Origin: Catellatospora sp. KI3
GTDB lineage: Bacteria; Actinomycetota; Actinomycetes; Mycobacteriales; Micromonosporaceae
Reading direction: 5' to 3'
DNA length: 64,000 nt
Assembly (NCBI RefSeq): GCF_029948125.1
Contig: NZ_JASAMB010000002.1
Coordinates: 62,001 to 126,000, forward strand
The notes under the pieces are model-generated. The model was not told where the DNA came from and ran no database searches. It worked only from the letters and a program-made list of their open reading frames with translations. This document shows, in pieces, positions 1 to 8,018 of the stretch. Every line of letters begins with the position of its first letter. Position 1 is the stretch's first letter. Both the position numbers and the translations under genes were made by a program.

Positions 1-288
1 GGCCCGGTCCATGTCCCCGGCGTGCTCGGCGGCCAGCAGCCGGAAGCGGGCCTGGCTGATGGCGAACCGGGCCAGGTCGATGGTGGTGAAGTAGCGCCGG
101 GCGGCCAGGCCGCGGGCGAAGTAGTACAGCGAGGCGCCCTGCATCATCGTGTTGTCGACGTCGAAGAACGCGGCGCCGGTGCGGTCGGCGGCGGGCTGCG
201 CGGTCGGCGCCAGCTCGGCGGCGGCCAGCGGCGGCTGGGCCACCATCACCGCCTCATCGAGCGGGGCTGACCTCTGCCTGCGCGCCAT
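1..288 (-). CDS. HAD-IB family phosphatase, N-terminal part only
   Basis: The reading frame starts at an ATG with AGGAG five bases upstream and runs off the left edge, so only the first 96 codons are seen. Residues 41-50 contain the HAD motif I 'FFDVDNTMMQ' with nucleophile Asp43 and Asp45, preceded by a roughly 38-residue low-complexity leader. The following 'YYFARGLAARRYF' stretch is typical of the SerB-like HAD-IB group, soluble phosphatases that often act on phosphoserine or phospholipid head groups. The substrate is unknown. It lies downstream of the bldN and rsbN-like genes on the same strand, an order I recall from Streptomyces, so it may be co-transcribed with them. Confidence 0.85.
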   Translation of the reverse strand, partial: MARRQRSAPLDEAVMVAQPPLAAAELAPTAQPAADRTGAAFFDVDNTMMQGASLYYFARGLAARRYFTTIDLARFAISQARFRLLAAEHAGDMDRA

Positions 289-393
289 CGGATCTCCTCT
301 GCCGTTGCCCGCAACTTCCTGCGAGCCTTCTCACAGCCTAGGGGCGCGATGCCCGTTCGGCATCGCGCCCCAGTTCCGTGCGGTGACGCCCGA

Positions 394-1458
394 TCAGCCG
401 AGCAGGCCCCCGAGGATGCGGCCCAGCTCGTCGAGCAGGCCCTCCTCCTGCGGTGCCGGCGTCTGCTCCCCGGTCGGGGCCGGGGACGCGCTCGCCGACG
501 GGGCCGGGGAGGTCGACGGGTTCGGCCCGTTGCCGGCGGGCTTGCCCTTGTTCTCCTCGACCGGCTGCTGCGGCTGCTCCTGCCGGCTCGGCTGCTGCGG
601 CTGCGTGCTGACGTTGGCGCAGGTGCCGGGCACCGCCCCCAGCTTGTCGCTGCCGACCGAGGCCGCGCCGCAGGCCATCGCCGTACGGGCGTCGGCCGAG
701 CGCTGCTCGATCTGGTCGAGCAGGCGCAGCGAGTCGGTGACCTTGTCGCGGCCGGCGCCGGTGGCGTCGTCGAGCAGCTGCGCCACGAGCATCCGCTGGT
801 CGGTGACGAACCGGTCCACCGCGTCCAGCGAGCCGGTGTCCCGGCGCTCGATCGCGGAGGTGAGCAGCATCTTGATGCCCTGCCGGGTGTCGCCGTCCAT
901 GTCCCGCAGCGCGTCGACGAAGCCGGTGGCCCGGCGTACGGCGTGCGCCTCCTGCAGACGGGTGCGGGCGAACTCGAGGTAGAGGCGGCCGCGGCTGAGG
1001 TCGGAGCCGGCCAGGGCCAGCTGTGCCTTCTCCGTCGAGCGCTTCACCCCGTACAGCGTGTCGCCGGGCATCGCGTCACCGCTCGCCACCGACACGCCGG
1101 ACAGGGCCAGCGTGCCGGCGGCGATACCGACCACGATCGCGCCCCGGGCGCGGGCCCGCCCAGTGGTGCGCGCCGGCCAACCGGCCGTGGAGCGCCGGTC
1201 CTCCGTCTCGGGTCGGGCGGTGACGCCGATGCCCTCCCGCTGCGCGGTGGCGATCAGCTGAGCGCGGAGATCGCGCTTGAACGAGGCGTCGGGCGTGCCG
1301 GGCAGCGTGACTGTCTGCAGCTGCTGACCGACCGCCACCAGCTCGGTGAGCTGGTCGTCGACGCGGGAACGAGTGTGGTGACGGCGACCGCCGTTGGCCT
1401 CGTCGAGTAGCTGGGCGAAGCGCTCGGCGCGCCGGCGATCGAACAGGGAGGTGTTCAC
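394..1458 (-). CDS. rsbN: RsbN-like membrane anti-sigma factor (DUF5667 type)
   Basis: Probable partner of the BldN sigma factor encoded just upstream. The N-terminal ~100 residues are charged and helical, as expected for a cytoplasmic sigma-binding region. One transmembrane helix follows at about residues 106-125 ('GAIVVGIAAGTLALSGVSVA'), then a helical outer region and a Pro/Gln/Ser-rich tail ending 'LLDELGRILGGLLG'. The outer part has the look of DUF5667 ('GDTLYGVKRSTEKAQLAL'). I chose the GTG at 1458 because AAGGGGGG lies eight bases before it; a GTG at 1467 is in frame but overlaps that Shine-Dalgarno sequence. In Streptomyces RsbN holds BldN inactive at the membrane. The name rests on gene order and architecture, not on a search. 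Confidence 0.72.
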   Translation of the reverse strand: MNTSLFDRRRAERFAQLLDEANGGRRHHTRSRVDDQLTELVAVGQQLQTVTLPGTPDASFKRDLRAQLIATAQREGIGVTARPETEDRRSTAGWPARTTGRARARGAIVVGIAAGTLALSGVSVASGDAMPGDTLYGVKRSTEKAQLALAGSDLSRGRLYLEFARTRLQEAHAVRRATGFVDALRDMDGDTRQGIKMLLTSAIERRDTGSLDAVDRFVTDQRMLVAQLLDDATGAGRDKVTDSLRLLDQIEQRSADARTAMACGAASVGSDKLGAVPGTCANVSTQPQQPSRQEQPQQPVEENKGKPAGNGPNPSTSPAPSASASPAPTGEQTPAPQEEGLLDELGRILGGLLG

Positions 1459-1603
1459 CGCGGGCACCCCCCTTCGCTGGTCGCGGTGACTGAAACGGCG
1501 AGGGCGGTGGAGAATGCCGCTCGCACCCGGTCAAACGCGATCAGGGCACGATCAGTTACGCCCACCGCGGCCGAGCCACCGCAGAGAGTGATGTGAATCA
1601 CGT

Positions 1604-2533
1604 TCACGGCTGGAAACCCTCCGGGAGCAGTCGGGCCAGGGCGCGCACCGCGCGGTACTGCAGCGCCTTGATCGCGCCCTCGTTCTTGCCCATCGCCTGC
1701 GCGGTCTCGGCGACCGAGAAGCCCTGCAGGAACCGCAGCACGATGCACTCCTGCTGCTCGGGGTTGAGCTGCTTGACCGCCGTCAGCAGCGCCACGTTGG
1801 TGATGTGGTCCACCACCGCCGTCTCGGGGCTGCCCTCCGGGCCGCGGTCCTCGCGGTCGGCGTCGAGCACGTCGCCGGTGGTGACCTCCAGCCGGTACCG
1901 GCCGGACTTGAAGTGGTCGGCGACCAGGTTGCGCGCGATGGTCACCAGCCACGCGCCCAGGTCGCGGCCCTGCCAGGTGAAGCTGCTGATGCGCTTGAGC
2001 GCGCGCAGGAACGTGTCGGAGGTCAGGTCCTCGGCCAGCGGCCGGTTGCCGACACGGAAGTAGATGAACCGGAAGACGGTGTCGACGTACCGGTCGTAGA
2101 TGAGGCCGAAGGCCTCCGCGTCGCCCTGCTGGGCCCGCTCGACCAGCGTCCACACCTCGTGCGCGGCGTCGCTGGGGTCGGGCCGGTCCGGGTAGACCGG
2201 GCCGCCGCCACCGGTGCCCTGCTCCTCGACCGAGGGCAGCAGCGCGGTGTCGCCGTCGGACGCGCCGGCCCCGTGCGGGCCGCTCTGCGTGGGCATGCCG
2301 GCCCGGCCGCCGACGCGGCCGCCGACCGGCTTGGTGCCCGGCGGCTGGTGCCGGGTCGCGGCGTCGTTGGTCTGCCGGGTACGGATGCGCTGGGTCCCGC
2401 CGTCGCCACGTACCGCGGTGGCGAGCATCTCGTTGAGCGAGGTACGGAGCGCCGACAGGCCATCGGTCAGGGCTCGGCGGGCCGCCGCCACCTCGCTGGT
2501 GATCAGCTCGTCGCCGTAGAACAGAGAACTCAT
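1604..2533 (-). CDS. bldN: ECF RNA polymerase sigma factor, BldN type with N-terminal pro-region
   Basis: ECF sigma factor of 309 residues. Region 2 spans about 126-195 ('AFGLIYDRYVDTVFRFIYF', 'AEDLTSDTFLRALKRI') and region 4 about 235-305 ('LNPEQQECIVLRFLQGFSV' followed by a helix-turn-helix 'ETAQAMGKNEGAIKALQYRA'). About 120 residues precede region 2 and are disordered, rich in Gly, Arg and Thr. This fits the known pro-sequence of Streptomyces BldN, which is removed by proteolysis and controls entry into aerial growth and sporulation. The next gene on the same strand encodes an RsbN-like protein. The long 5' region (2534-2936) holds two inverted repeats that could be regulatory. Confidence 0.85.
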   Translation of the reverse strand: MSSLFYGDELITSEVAAARRALTDGLSALRTSLNEMLATAVRGDGGTQRIRTRQTNDAATRHQPPGTKPVGGRVGGRAGMPTQSGPHGAGASDGDTALLPSVEEQGTGGGGPVYPDRPDPSDAAHEVWTLVERAQQGDAEAFGLIYDRYVDTVFRFIYFRVGNRPLAEDLTSDTFLRALKRISSFTWQGRDLGAWLVTIARNLVADHFKSGRYRLEVTTGDVLDADREDRGPEGSPETAVVDHITNVALLTAVKQLNPEQQECIVLRFLQGFSVAETAQAMGKNEGAIKALQYRAVRALARLLPEGFQP

Positions 2534-2629
2534 CCCGCCACCTCCGCGTGCCCCCAGTCCGATACGCCCCGGGCTGCGGGCGGCCGCGAGCGGCTACCGG
2601 CATACCGGGCAATCTCCACCATAAGCCGC

Positions 2630-2654
2630 TGAACACTCCCAGGGCACGTGTTCA
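2630..2654. promoter_or_regulatory. Inverted repeat upstream of bldN
   Basis: TGAACAC and GTGTTCA form 7-base arms separated by 11 bases, about 100 bases upstream of the bldN start. The position fits a repressor operator in the bldN leader or promoter. No trans-acting factor can be named from the sequence. Confidence 0.35.
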
Positions 2655-2694
2655 GTGCGATAACCGGCACAAAGGCCTCCTCTGGCTGAGGGGT

Positions 2695-2724
2695 GTCGAC
2701 TCATGGCAAAACGGGCGAGTCGAC
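2695..2724. promoter_or_regulatory. Inverted repeat between bldN and the acyl-CoA ligase gene
   Basis: GTCGACTC and GAGTCGAC form perfect 8-base arms with a 14-base spacer. It sits in the 403-base spacer between the divergent genes starting at 2533 and 2937. No T-run follows, so an operator or a leader structure is more likely than a terminator. The rest of the spacer shows no convincing gene. Confidence 0.35.
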
Positions 2725-2936
2725 CCTGGTGATGATAAGGGCCGACGCCATGCAGCGGTGTGGAGCCAACGCTGGACCGAAATGTTGCCGCCTACCGAGG
2801 GACCTCGTCGCACACCGTGTGCGGCTTGGCGCACTGGGTGTGCCAATGTGCGGGCACCTCACCCGCCCGAGTGAAGATCACCCCCTGTGTCCTGGTTCGC
2901 CGGCGTCGGTAGGGGGTGGGCGGAGGACCCTCCGCT

Positions 2937-4481
2937 GTGGAAAACTCAGCCACCGTGAACCTCGCCACACTGCTGCGCAACCAGGCCGCCGCCCAGCCGG
3001 ACCGCATCGCGCTGCGGGCGGGCGGCGAGGCGCTCACCTGGGCCGAGTGGGACGCGCGCACCGACGCGGCGGCGTACGGGCTGCGCGGCCTGAACCTGCC
3101 CGAGTCCGACGGCCGGCCGGCGCGGGTCGCCATCGCGCTGCCGAACACGTTCGAGTTCGCGGTGGCGTTGACCGCGGTGCTGCGTGCCGGACTGGTCGCG
3201 GTGCCGTGCAACCCGGGGTTCACCCCGCGCGAGCTGGGCCATGTGCTGTCGGACAGCAGCGCGCAGGTGCTGCTGGCGCGGTCAGAGCTGCTGGCGGGGG
3301 TCGCCGGGGCGGTGCCGCACGCGCTGACCGAGCTGCCGGCGGCGGCCGCCGGTGAGCTGCCGGAGCCCGCCGACGACGAGATCGCGCTGCTGCTCTACAC
3401 CTCCGGCACCGAGGGCGCCCCGAAGGGCGCGATGCTGCCGCACCGGGCGCTGCTGGCCAACCACCGGCAGCTCGCCGCGGTGGAGCCGCCGGTGCTCGGC
3501 GCCGACGACACGGTGCTGCTGGCGCTGCCGCTGTTCCACGCGTACGGGCTCAACACCGGCCTGGGCTCGGTGCTCTGGCACGGGGCGACGGGCGTGCTGG
3601 TGCCCGACTTCGACGCGGCCGGCACCGCCGCGGCCATCCAGGCGCACCGGGTGACCGTGGTCGTCGGCGTCCCGCAGATGTTCCTGGCCTGGAGCGCCCT
3701 GCCGGACCTGCGCGAGCGGCTGGCGACGGTGCGGCTGGCGGTGTGCGGCGCGGCCGCCCTGGAGCCCGCCCACGCGGCCCGCTTCACCCAGCTCACGGGG
3801 GTCACCGTGCAGGTCGGCTACGGCCTGACCGAGACCGCGCCGGTGCTCGCCGCGACGGTGGCGGCGCCCGCGGCCAAGCCCGGTTCGATCGGCCGCCCGC
3901 TGCCCGGCGTGGAGCTGCGGCTGGTCAACGGGGCGGGCGAGGACGTGTGGCGGGGCGGCTCGGCGCTGCTGGACGACGACGATGACGACGACCCGGACCT
4001 GGCCGTGCCGGACTCGCCGGGCACCGACCCGGGCGAGGTGGTGGTCCGCGGCGACAACCTGTTCCTGGGCTACTGGCCCGACGGGCGGGGCGGCCCGGAC
4101 GCCGACGGCTGGTGGCCCACCCGCGACGTGGCGTACGCCGACGGCGACGGCGACCTGTTCCTGGTCGACCGGCTCGGCGAGCTGATCCTGGTCAGCGGCT
4201 TCAACGTGTACCCGGCCGAGGTCGAGCAGGTGCTGCTGGCACACCCGGGCGTGGCGCAGGCGGCGGTGCTGGCCGCCCCGCACCCGCTCACCGGCCAGCA
4301 GGTGCGCGCGATCGTGGTGCCCCGGCAGCGCGCCGGCGAGGCGGAGCTGACCGAGGCGGAGCTGGCGGCGCACTGCGCGCGCAACCTGGCCCGGTTCAAG
4401 TGCCCGGCGCGGATCGAGTTCGCCGGGCAGCTGCCGCTGTCGGTCATCGGCAAGGTGCGCAAGTCGCTGCTGCGAGAATGA
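2937..4481 (+). CDS. AMP-dependent acyl-CoA synthetase / ligase
   Basis: Member of the ANL adenylating superfamily, about 514 residues. It activates a carboxylic acid as acyl-AMP and transfers it to CoA. The P-loop-like A3 motif 'LLYTSGTEGAPKGAML', the A5 motif 'GYGLTETAPV', the hinge region 'VDRLGELILVSGFNVYPAEV' and the C-terminal catalytic lysine in 'GKVRKSLLRE' are all present. The GTG at 2937 is preferred because GGAGGA lies nine bases upstream; GTGs at 2916 and 2955 are in frame. An unusual seven-Asp run lies just before the start of the C-terminal subdomain. Chain length and natural substrate cannot be told. The glutaredoxin gene follows after 4 bases. Confidence 0.88.
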   Translation: MENSATVNLATLLRNQAAAQPDRIALRAGGEALTWAEWDARTDAAAYGLRGLNLPESDGRPARVAIALPNTFEFAVALTAVLRAGLVAVPCNPGFTPRELGHVLSDSSAQVLLARSELLAGVAGAVPHALTELPAAAAGELPEPADDEIALLLYTSGTEGAPKGAMLPHRALLANHRQLAAVEPPVLGADDTVLLALPLFHAYGLNTGLGSVLWHGATGVLVPDFDAAGTAAAIQAHRVTVVVGVPQMFLAWSALPDLRERLATVRLAVCGAAALEPAHAARFTQLTGVTVQVGYGLTETAPVLAATVAAPAAKPGSIGRPLPGVELRLVNGAGEDVWRGGSALLDDDDDDDPDLAVPDSPGTDPGEVVVRGDNLFLGYWPDGRGGPDADGWWPTRDVAYADGDGDLFLVDRLGELILVSGFNVYPAEVEQVLLAHPGVAQAAVLAAPHPLTGQQVRAIVVPRQRAGEAELTEAELAAHCARNLARFKCPARIEFAGQLPLSVIGKVRKSLLRE

Positions 4482-4485
4482 CCCG

Positions 4486-4713
4486 GTGACCCGACTGACG
4501 CTGTACACCCGGTCCGGCTGCCACCTGTGCGAGGTGGCCGCCGAGGTGCTCGACCGCATCGGCGAGCCGTACGAGGAGATAGACATCTCGGGCGACCGCG
4601 AGCTGGAGGCCGATTACGGCGACCGCATCCCGGTGCTGATGCTGGACGGCCGGGAGCACGGGTACTGGCGGGTGGAGGAGGAGCGGCTGCGCCGCGACCT
4701 GGCCAAGCAGTGA
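4486..4713 (+). CDS. Glutaredoxin family protein
   Basis: Small 75-residue thioredoxin-fold protein starting with GTG. The N-terminal strand 'LTLYTRSGCHLC' carries a CxxC motif (Cys-His-Leu-Cys), followed by 'YEEIDISGDRELEADYGDRI' and the cis-proline strand 'RIPVLMLDGRE'. It is shorter than classical glutaredoxins and matches the DUF836/glutaredoxin-like group. Its thiol-redox role is inferred from the fold. It lies 4 bases after the acyl-CoA ligase and 20 bases before the HAD gene, so all three are probably co-transcribed. A similar gene lies beside rex in Streptomyces as I recall it. Confidence 0.85.
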   Translation: MTRLTLYTRSGCHLCEVAAEVLDRIGEPYEEIDISGDRELEADYGDRIPVLMLDGREHGYWRVEEERLRRDLAKQ

Positions 4714-4733
4714 TCACCCGGTACTCTGGCCCG

Positions 4734-5387
4734 ATGGGTAGGCATCTCGTCTGGGACTGGAACGGCACACTGCTCGACGACCTCCAGCTGGTCGTCGCCT
4801 CGACCAACGCGGCGTTCGCGACGGTCCCGGGTCCCGCGGGCGCGGTCTCGGTGACGGTGCACGAGCACCGCCGCGACTTCCGGCGCCCCATCCACGAGTA
4901 CTACGGGCAGGTGCTGGGCCGGGAGGTCGGGCTGGCCGAGTTCGCCGTGCTCGACCGGGTGTTCCACGACAGCTACCGCACCCGGCTGACCACGGTCGAG
5001 CTGGCCGCCGACGCGCTGGCGGCGCTCGCGGCCTGGCAGGGCACCCAGTCGCTGCTGTCCATGTGGTTCCACCGGGAGCTGGTCCCGCTGGTCGAGCGGT
5101 ACGAGCTGACCCCGCACTTCCTGCGGGTGGACGGCCTGCGCGACGACACCGACGGCGGCTTCAAGGCGATCCACCTCAAGCGGCACCTGGCCGAGCTGCG
5201 CATCGACGGGGCGAACACGGTCATGATCGGCGACTCGATCGACGACGCGGACGCGGCGGCCTCGGTCGGCGCGCGCTGCGTCCTGTACGCGGGCGGCCTC
5301 ACCGACCCGGACCGGCTGCGCGCCTACGGCGTGCCGGTCGCCGACAGCCTCGTGGACGCCGTCGCCATCGCCACGACGCTGTCCTGA
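4734..5387 (+). CDS. HAD family hydrolase (phosphoglycolate phosphatase-like)
   Basis: 217-residue soluble HAD phosphatase. Motif I 'VWDWNGTLLDD' is at the N-terminus, with the first nucleophilic Asp and a Trp-Asn pair in place of the usual second Asp environment. Motif IV is seen in 'VMIGDSIDDADAAASVGA' near residue 165. The start is the ATG at 4734, where homology begins; the open frame extends upstream through the glutaredoxin gene in another phase. The substrate is unknown. A strong intrinsic terminator follows at 5430, ending this three-gene unit before rex. Confidence 0.83.
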   Translation: MGRHLVWDWNGTLLDDLQLVVASTNAAFATVPGPAGAVSVTVHEHRRDFRRPIHEYYGQVLGREVGLAEFAVLDRVFHDSYRTRLTTVELAADALAALAAWQGTQSLLSMWFHRELVPLVERYELTPHFLRVDGLRDDTDGGFKAIHLKRHLAELRIDGANTVMIGDSIDDADAAASVGARCVLYAGGLTDPDRLRAYGVPVADSLVDAVAIATTLS

Positions 5388-5429
5388 GCATCGGTGACCT
5401 TCGTCGCATCCCCGTGCCGCGTCGCCATC

Positions 5430-5466
5430 CCGGGCAGTGAGATCGATCACTGCCCGGTTTCGTTTT
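5430..5466 (+). terminator. Intrinsic terminator after the HAD gene
   Basis: A perfect 11-bp stem (CCGGGCAGTGA with TCACTGCCCGG) encloses a 6-base loop and is followed directly by TTTCGTTTT. This is one of the few hairpins in the window with a proper T-tract. It insulates the rex-hem operon from the upstream unit. Between it and the Rex operator (about 245 bases) I see no gene. Confidence 0.85.
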
Positions 5467-5711
5467 CCGTGCGCGATTCGGGGCTGTAGTCGATCAGTGT
5501 GGCTGCTGGGAACGGGCGTGTTTTGCTGCCCTTTGTCATAGATGCGACATAATCGCGGAGCAGCGCCCATCCGGACAGCCGCGACGAGCCGCGCGAGAGC
5601 GCGTCCGCCGAGCCCGGTGGCGTGTGACGAGCCAGAGTGGGGGCACTGTGCCGCGGGGGCATTCTGGCTGTTGCGCGAGGACCGGATGGGCGCGCTCTTC
5701 AAGATCGCGAT

Positions 5712-5740
5712 TTGTGCACCCGTTCACAAGCGCCTACTCT
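5712..5740 (+). promoter_or_regulatory. Rex operator overlapping the rex-hem promoter
   Basis: TTGTGCACCCGTTCACAA at 5712-5729 matches the known actinobacterial Rex operator (TGTGAAC-N2-GTTCACA class) at 14 of the 16 core positions. A -35-like TTGTGC (5712-5717) and a -10-like TACTCT (5735-5740) lie 17 bases apart, so bound Rex would cover the -35 box. This predicts autoregulation by the NADH/NAD+ ratio. The leader to the rex ATG is then about 75 bases. Confidence 0.85.
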
Positions 5741-5820
5741 GTTACCTCGACGTTCCCCGCTAGCACAGAGCCAATCGGCCATGTGATCGGGGGTCTAAGC
5801 CTCATTCGGCACGGAGTCTC

Positions 5821-6696
5821 ATGAGTCAGCAGCGCACCGGTCACGAAGCCGGGATAACCGGCCGTGTCGGCGCGGTCGCCGGAGGGTCAGGCCCGGATTT
5901 TCCGGATCTGCCCGAAGCGACGGTGGCCCGGCTGCCCGAGTACCTGCGCGCCCTGCACCACCTCGCCGAGACCGGGCACGACACCGTCTCCAGTGAGGGT
6001 CTGGCCAGCGCCGCCGGGGTCAACTCGGCCAAGCTCCGCAAGGACCTGTCGCACCTCGGCTCGTACGGCACCCGCGGCGTCGGCTACGACATCGAGCCGC
6101 TGGTCACCCAGATCGAGTACATCCTCGGCCTGAACAAGCGGCGCGCCGTCGCCCTGGTCGGCGTCGGCAACCTCGGCCACGCGCTGGCCGGCTACGCCGG
6201 GTTCGCCAGCCGCGGCTTCCGCATCGCGGCCCTGTTCGACGCCGACACCACCCGCGTCGGCGAGCTGATCAACGGCATCGCGGTCCGGCACATCGACGAC
6301 ATCCCCGAGGTCGTCGCCGTCGAGGGCATCTCCATCGCCGTGCTCGCCACGCCCGCCGGCGCCGCGCAGACGGTCGCCGACCAGCTGGTGGCCGCCGGCG
6401 TCACCAGCATCCTGAACTTCGCCCCGGTCGTGCTGAACCTGCCCGACCAGGTGGACGTGCGCAAGGTCGACCTCGCGGTCGAGCTGCAGATCCTGTCGTT
6501 CCACGAGCACCGCAAGTCCGCGCGCAGCGGCGTGGCCGACAGCCGCGAGGGCGCCGCCCGCGACGGCGGCGGCGAGCCCGGCGGACCGCGGCTGCGCCCC
6601 GGCGCCGCCCGCCGCGCCCCTGCGGTGGCGCGCTTCCTGGCCGCCGAGACCGGCACCGGCACCGGCCGGACCGCGCGCGGGGAGGTCGCCGCATGA
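5821..6696 (+). CDS. rex: Redox-sensing transcriptional repressor Rex
   Basis: 291-residue Rex. The N-terminal winged helix (about 25-90) includes 'LASAAGVNSAKLRKDLSHLG' and 'SYGTRGVGYD'. A Rossmann domain follows, with the dinucleotide loop 'VGVGNLGHALAGY' that binds NADH or NAD+. Rex represses respiration and heme genes until NADH rises. The last ~65 residues are a basic, Gly/Ala-rich tail absent from short homologues. The start is ATG 5821. The stop overlaps the hemA start by 4 bases (ATGA), so rex is the first gene of the heme operon. Its own operator lies about 100 bases upstream. Confidence 0.95.
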   Translation: MSQQRTGHEAGITGRVGAVAGGSGPDFPDLPEATVARLPEYLRALHHLAETGHDTVSSEGLASAAGVNSAKLRKDLSHLGSYGTRGVGYDIEPLVTQIEYILGLNKRRAVALVGVGNLGHALAGYAGFASRGFRIAALFDADTTRVGELINGIAVRHIDDIPEVVAVEGISIAVLATPAGAAQTVADQLVAAGVTSILNFAPVVLNLPDQVDVRKVDLAVELQILSFHEHRKSARSGVADSREGAARDGGGEPGGPRLRPGAARRAPAVARFLAAETGTGTGRTARGEVAA

Positions 6697-8018
6697 ACCT
6701 CATCGTGGTCGGTGCGTCGTACCGCACCGCGCCGGTCGAGCTGCTGGAGCGGCTGTCGCTGGTCGACGGCGCCACCGCGCTGCCCCGGCTGCTGGCCGAC
6801 GGCCGCGTCGGCGAGGCCGTGGTCGTGTCCACCTGCAACCGGGTCGAGGTCTACGCGGCCGCGCCCGCGTTCCACGCCGGCCTGAGCCACCTCGGCGACG
6901 TGCTCGGCGAGCTCACCGGCCTGCCCGCCGACCGGCTCGCCTCCTCGCTCTACGTGCACCACGGGCAGGACGCGGTCCGGCACGTGTTCCGGGTCGCGGC
7001 CGGGCTGGACTCGATGGTGGCCGGCGAGGCGCAGATCCTCGGCCAGCTGCGCGAGGCGTACCAGGCGGCGACCGACGCCGACGCCACCGGCCGGATGCTG
7101 CACGAGCTGCTCCAGCAGGCGCTGCGGGTGGGCAAGCGCGCGCACGCCGAGACCGGCATCGACCACGCGCCGCGCAGCATGGTCAGCGCCGCCCTGGACC
7201 ACGCGGTGGCCGAGTCTGCGCAGCCGCGCAACTGGCTGGTCGTGGGCGCGGGCGCGATGGGCGCGCTGTCGGTGGCGGAGCTGTCGCGCCGGGCAGCGGG
7301 CACCGTCACCGTCGTCAACCGGGGCGCCGACCGGGCGCTGCGGCTGGCCCAGGCGTACGGCGCGCACGCCGCCCCGATCGAGCGGCTGCCCGAGCTGCTG
7401 GCCGCCGCCGACGTCGTCATCACGGCCACCGCCTCGGTGGAGCACGTGCTCACGGTCGAGAACGTGCGCGCGGCGCGCACCGGCGCCACCAAGATCCTCA
7501 CTATCATCGATCTGGCGCTGCCGCGCGACGTCGAGCCGGAGGTGGGCGGACTCGACGGCGTACGGCTGGTCGACGTCGCCCGGCTGGGTGCCGTCGTCGC
7601 GCAGCCCGCCGACCTCGAGGTCATGGCGGTCGAGCAGATCGTCGACGCCGAGGTCGAGGCGTACGCCGGGTGGCTCCGCGGGGCCGAGGTGGCGCCGACC
7701 GTGGCCGCGCTGCGCGCCCGCGCCGACGACGTGGTCACCGCCGAGCTGCGGCGGCTGACCCAGCGCCGCGCGGACCTGACCGACGAGCAGCGCGCCGAGG
7801 TCGCTCACACGGTGCACCGCATCGTGCAGCGGCTGCTGCACCAGCCGACGGTGCGGGTGCGCCAGCTCGCCGCCGAACCCGGCGGTGAGGCGTACGCGCA
7901 GCTGCTGCGCGACCTGTTCGACCTGTCGGTGATCCCCGGATCGCCGGACCAGAAGACCACAGTGGCCGACGTGCCGGACGTTTCCGGGCGGCCGGTGACG
8001 GAAGAGGGTGCCCGATGA
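6693..8018 (+). CDS. hemA: Glutamyl-tRNA reductase
   Basis: First enzyme of the C5 route to 5-aminolevulinate: NADPH-dependent reduction of glutamyl-tRNA(Glu) to glutamate-1-semialdehyde. The catalytic Cys48 lies in 'VVVSTCNRVEVYAA'. The tRNA-contacting loop ('AGLDSMVAGEAQILGQ') and the NADPH-binding Rossmann loop ('VVGAGAMGALSV') follow in order. Length (441 residues) is normal. It overlaps rex upstream and hemC downstream by 4 bases each, which implies translational coupling. The operon lacks hemL, which must be elsewhere. Confidence 0.96.
   Translation: MNLIVVGASYRTAPVELLERLSLVDGATALPRLLADGRVGEAVVVSTCNRVEVYAAAPAFHAGLSHLGDVLGELTGLPADRLASSLYVHHGQDAVRHVFRVAAGLDSMVAGEAQILGQLREAYQAATDADATGRMLHELLQQALRVGKRAHAETGIDHAPRSMVSAALDHAVAESAQPRNWLVVGAGAMGALSVAELSRRAAGTVTVVNRGADRALRLAQAYGAHAAPIERLPELLAAADVVITATASVEHVLTVENVRAARTGATKILTIIDLALPRDVEPEVGGLDGVRLVDVARLGAVVAQPADLEVMAVEQIVDAEVEAYAGWLRGAEVAPTVAALRARADDVVTAELRRLTQRRADLTDEQRAEVAHTVHRIVQRLLHQPTVRVRQLAAEPGGEAYAQLLRDLFDLSVIPGSPDQKTTVADVPDVSGRPVTEEGAR

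Noticed and set aside
2693-3355. 220-codon plus-strand frame covering the bldN-ligase spacer
   Set aside because: It runs into the acyl-CoA ligase gene in another frame and contains two inverted repeats; no ribosome site or conserved motif.
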